From Daphnia pulex (lineage: Eukaryota > Arthropoda > Branchiopoda > Diplostraca > Daphniidae), in the NCBI RefSeq assembly GCF_021134715.1, contig NC_060019.1:4216001-4280000 (forward strand): a DNA stretch of 64,000 nt, read 5' to 3'. The notes under the pieces are model-generated. The model was given only the letters and a program-made list of their open reading frames with translations. It was not told where the DNA came from and ran no database searches. Below are positions 61,017 to 64,000 of this stretch, piece after piece. The translations under genes and the position numbers were made by a program. The number at the start of each line of letters is the position of its first letter. Position 1 is the first letter of the stretch.

Positions 61017-61837
61017 GGGGAGAGTGGGGCTAAAAGGCCTGAAAGCAGGTCGCTCTTTTCTAATGATTTAGCTCTGTATTTAATTAAAAAATTGAGCTTT
61101 TAATCATGTGTGCATAATTATCATGCGCACTAATATTGGAAATTTAAAGAATTTATGACTAGCTGTTCTGAAATATGAAGTAAAAACACTTTTTGACTTT
61201 TCTTATGTAAGATTTTTCGAAAAGCTTTTTCACATAATTTCTTTTGGAATAACGATCGAACTATTTAAAAATACTAGTGAAATAGAGAATTTTATCCTCT
61301 ATCGACTATATGTAAAGGCGTAAACAGAAAATTAAATTATAGTGGCTTAAAATATATTTTGTGTAGACGACCTTGTTGGGACTATTTCTGCCTTTCACCG
61401 TAGGGCTAGTAGGCTTATGGGAAATTGCCATTGCTGAGAAATTGAGAATAACTGAATTTTTGAATTAGCTCAAATTACTTATGGATATTAAAAACTAACC
61501 AAGAGAATCATATAAAAACCACCCTGAAAAAATAAATCGTTGTTATTATGATTTATTTGATCAAAATCGAGCTTTCAAATCAACCCCCGTATCGGCTGTT
61601 CTCCTATTAGAATTACAGGGAAAGCCCGTTGAAGGGGCATGTTGCGTCATTTTTCTTTTTGTTTTATAACTTTAATAACGCTGGATTTGTAACTAATGAC
61701 ATTTTCAAAATATATGTCGTCCAAGATAAAAGAATTTTTGCTCTTGGTTTCAAGACCAAAAGATATAAAAAAGGTATTGATAGAGGGAAATGGGAGAGAA
61801 AATAAAAAAATTGGTGCCAATCCTTACTACTCTCCCC
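61017..61837. mobile_element. miniature pogo-type element
   Basis: The ends GGGGAGAGT (61017) and ACTCTCCCC (61837) are inverted and flanked by TA on both sides, the target duplication expected for pogo/mariner elements. The left end extends to GGGGAGAGTGGGGC, close to the GGGGAGAACGGGGC end of the pogo-like transposon at 2786-4594. Both elements share an internal GTTGAAGGGGCA (here near 61629). No transposase is encoded. I read it as a non-autonomous member of the same family. Confidence 0.7.
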
Positions 61838-62179
61838 TAACAATTCTTATTCACAAATATATTTTATTCACAAAAAAAACTTGAAAAATCGTTTTCTGGA
61901 ATCGAACAAAAACCTAATTAATTAAATTCTGATAAAGGTTTGAACGAAATTGGAAATCCTAGTCTTTTCGTGTGTCAGCTAAACTTATTAACCATAACGC
62001 TGAACATCGAAAAAAAACATAGGGCTTAAAGATATTGACTTGGCTTTCAGTGAGTGTAATCAATTACATCTCAATGATGTTTCATTTTGACAAAAAAATA
62101 AAAGTTTTTGAGACTTAAACTTACTTACTAGTGTAAAATGCCTTGGAATCTAGAGTAGGTGGAGACAACAAGCAAACTG
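61838..62179. other. short spacer, nothing recognised
   Basis: This spacer separates the miniature element from the BEL/Pao fragment. AT-rich, no gene or repeat partner seen. Confidence 0.4.
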
Positions 62180-62690
62180 CAGCGTGAAATAGATTTGAAT
62201 GGCTCATTAGGGAAGCGGTCCAGGATGGCACCATGGTTACGACCGTTCGAGGACACACCGTCTTCGGATCATTACAGTTGACCAAGATGACTGAAGAGAT
62301 GAGGAGTTTCTGCGAAACAGAGAATTACGAGACCGACAATAACTGGTCGGCATGCCAACGGACGAGAGGCAGACCGTTTCAATCTTAGACGGCGGGACCA
62401 GGGCGGGACTGGAAACCTGGACGTACGATATGAAATTCCGATAACATGGCGTGAAGGGGAGCCGGATTTAACGAATAATCGTCGGGTGGCTAAGGATCGT
62501 TTCAGTAGTCTCCTGTGCATATTTGTGCTCAAACCCAAATCTGATGCGGATGACCGACCCGCGATGAAGGAGAGGCTAGATCATGGTTAAGCGTCCCGTC
62601 TGGCGGAAGATGAAGCAAAATATTTCCTCGCCCATCATGGAGTCTACAAAGGGCCAAAACTAAGAGTTGTCTTATACGGTAAATGGGCTC
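62180..62690 (+). mobile_element. BEL/Pao retroelement fossil, short pol fragment
   Basis: Plus-strand translation of this GC-richer island gives, across more than one frame, blocks typical of the start of BEL/Pao pol: 'ITWREGEPDLTNNRRVAKDR' and 'FLAHHGVYKGPKLRVVLYG'. No LTR, gag or integrase part is present nearby. It is a fossil: heavily truncated, with several breaks, and older than the copy at 1-6609. Confidence 0.65.
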
Positions 62691-64000
62691 TTCTCTAGCA
62701 ACACAGGTTTTCTAATATCGAAAAAAGATTGATACAGGGTTGTAGATCTCGTTACGCTGATCATTTTTAACATATGGTTTAGGGTGTGCAAAAACTTTTC
62801 TTTACGCCAAAAGATTTATCGTCGTTTATGTAATGGAATCATGAATTTATTATTTAAATTTTTTTTTAAATAAATCACAACGTAGGCGTCTGGAGCAGCT
62901 TAAAAATGTTCCTCTAAAAATGCAAATGAAACAATAGAATTCCATGGCATTGAATCTGACTGGAATCTACAACGTTGCCGACCTTGGTTTACTACTCGAT
63001 TTAAGTATTTTATTATCCTACAGTAATACTGAGTTTCAAAAATGTTTTTCTAGACGGCACATCATCGCAATATTGTGTTAGTGGTCGAAGATATTATTTG
63101 ATACGTTCCTTCCGATGGCTTTTTCCAAAAACGGAGATCTTAAATATAACATACAACTAAGATAAAATTGGACTGATACAATTCTTTTTTAGGCTTAAAA
63201 AAATACCGAGAAATTATGAGAGAACGGTTCATTTACAAACAACTGTTTATTTAGAATTTTGAATCCAAGTATTTTTTCAAAACAAAATCACTTATCGCAT
63301 CAACTTTTACAAGTAAAGGCGGTACAATAAGGTTTTCAAGTTGTAAAAGTCCAATGAAAATTAGGATTCTATACTGTTATAATGATAAGTTCAAAGACAC
63401 AATCAATTTTGTAATAGCATCCTTTTTTTTACTCCTTATCCATATCTAAATAATTTTATGGTCTACAGTTAGAAATTCTTATAGCAGATTTAAAAATTTA
63501 CTTTTAGAATTGCCAACTATCATAGGATATGCTTTGGGATTGAATTTTATATCTTACTTCGCATCCTCAGTGGGAAATAATTTAAAAACAATAATATTGA
63601 AAAATAAAATTTTCTTCGTGAATCTATCTATGATCTGTGATAGTTAGCGGCTTGTAGCAACAACCGTATCTTGCATCGCCCCTGGTGACGGAAGCACCAA
63701 TCATGATTTTGTCGTATTGAATTTGAGGTAAAAAACTTTGAGGTACACGGGAGGGTTGTTTTAGTTTGTTTGATTGTAAATCACTTTTTATATTTAGATA
63801 AAGAAAGAGATTGTGCCTATTTTTTTATACAAATAAAAGGATTTTACTCCGGTTTTTAGTACCATTTTTATATTTTTAAAAACAGCACGGCACTTTTGAG
63901 GGAAAAAGGAGTGTACCTAATAAAGGGAACGATGGCGTAACGCTATGGGGGGTTACTCACGAATTTCGTGAATTTAAGAAATACAGGTCGTCTTTTGTTC
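62691..64000. other. AT-rich spacer to the window end
   Basis: No gene, RNA gene or repeat with a partner in the window was recognised. Open stretches are short and lack family resemblance. Confidence 0.5.

Noticed and set aside
62272-62538. Arg-rich minus-strand frame
   Set aside because: It is the antisense shadow of the BEL/Pao fragment on the plus strand.

Overview
The window looks like nuclear DNA of an arthropod, most likely a branchiopod crustacean of the Daphnia kind. The basis is very compact genes with many short introns (mostly 55-110 bp), AT-rich spacers, BEL/Pao retroelement fossils, and animal gene families (Scm, MEAK7, MOCOS, CEP78, RNF13, taxilin). The species assignment is inference. 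All exon maps were made by hand from splice signals and frame continuity. Every multi-exon gene below closes in frame except where stated. || Left arm, 1-12 kb: repeats only. A rearranged BEL/Pao fossil (1-6609) carries a pogo-like DNA transposon (2786-4594). It is followed by a nest of uncharacterised elements: inverted GCGC-rich repeats, a ~4-kb element with near-perfect 20-bp termini (7533-11557), and a nested element with its own termini (8071-9337). || 12-17 kb: a divergent pair of unrecognised genes for secreted, almost all-helical proteins of 370 and 706 aa. || 17.9-30.2 kb: Scm-like Polycomb gene (+), MEAK7/TLDc gene (-) with two homologous alternative C-terminal exon sets, a GMC oxidoreductase (+), and an AGPAT-type acyltransferase (-). 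|| 31-36 kb: a dispersed 0.5-kb repeat, a 360-bp foldback, and a broken C-terminal copy of strawberry notch (-) split by a hAT element with an intact 8-bp target duplication. || 36-48 kb: molybdenum cofactor sulfurase (+), an unrecognised 604-aa nuclear-type protein with an internal exon duplication (+), and CEP78 (-). || 48-59 kb: two copies of a tRNA-derived SINE, a second 0.5-kb repeat, a foldback, then RNF13-like ubiquitin ligase (-) and taxilin (+) as a divergent pair, and a second AGPAT paralog (-) of exactly the same length (391 aa) as the first. || 59-64 kb: mostly non-coding, with a short CAGGCCC repeat cluster, a second pogo-type miniature element, and a small BEL/Pao fossil fragment. 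|| The host genes do not form one pathway. The links I see are shared divergent promoters (MEAK7/GMC, RNF13/taxilin, the two helical genes), convergent 3' ends (Scm/MEAK7), and two AGPAT paralogs in one neighbourhood. No CRISPR array, rRNA gene or convincing functional tRNA gene was found.
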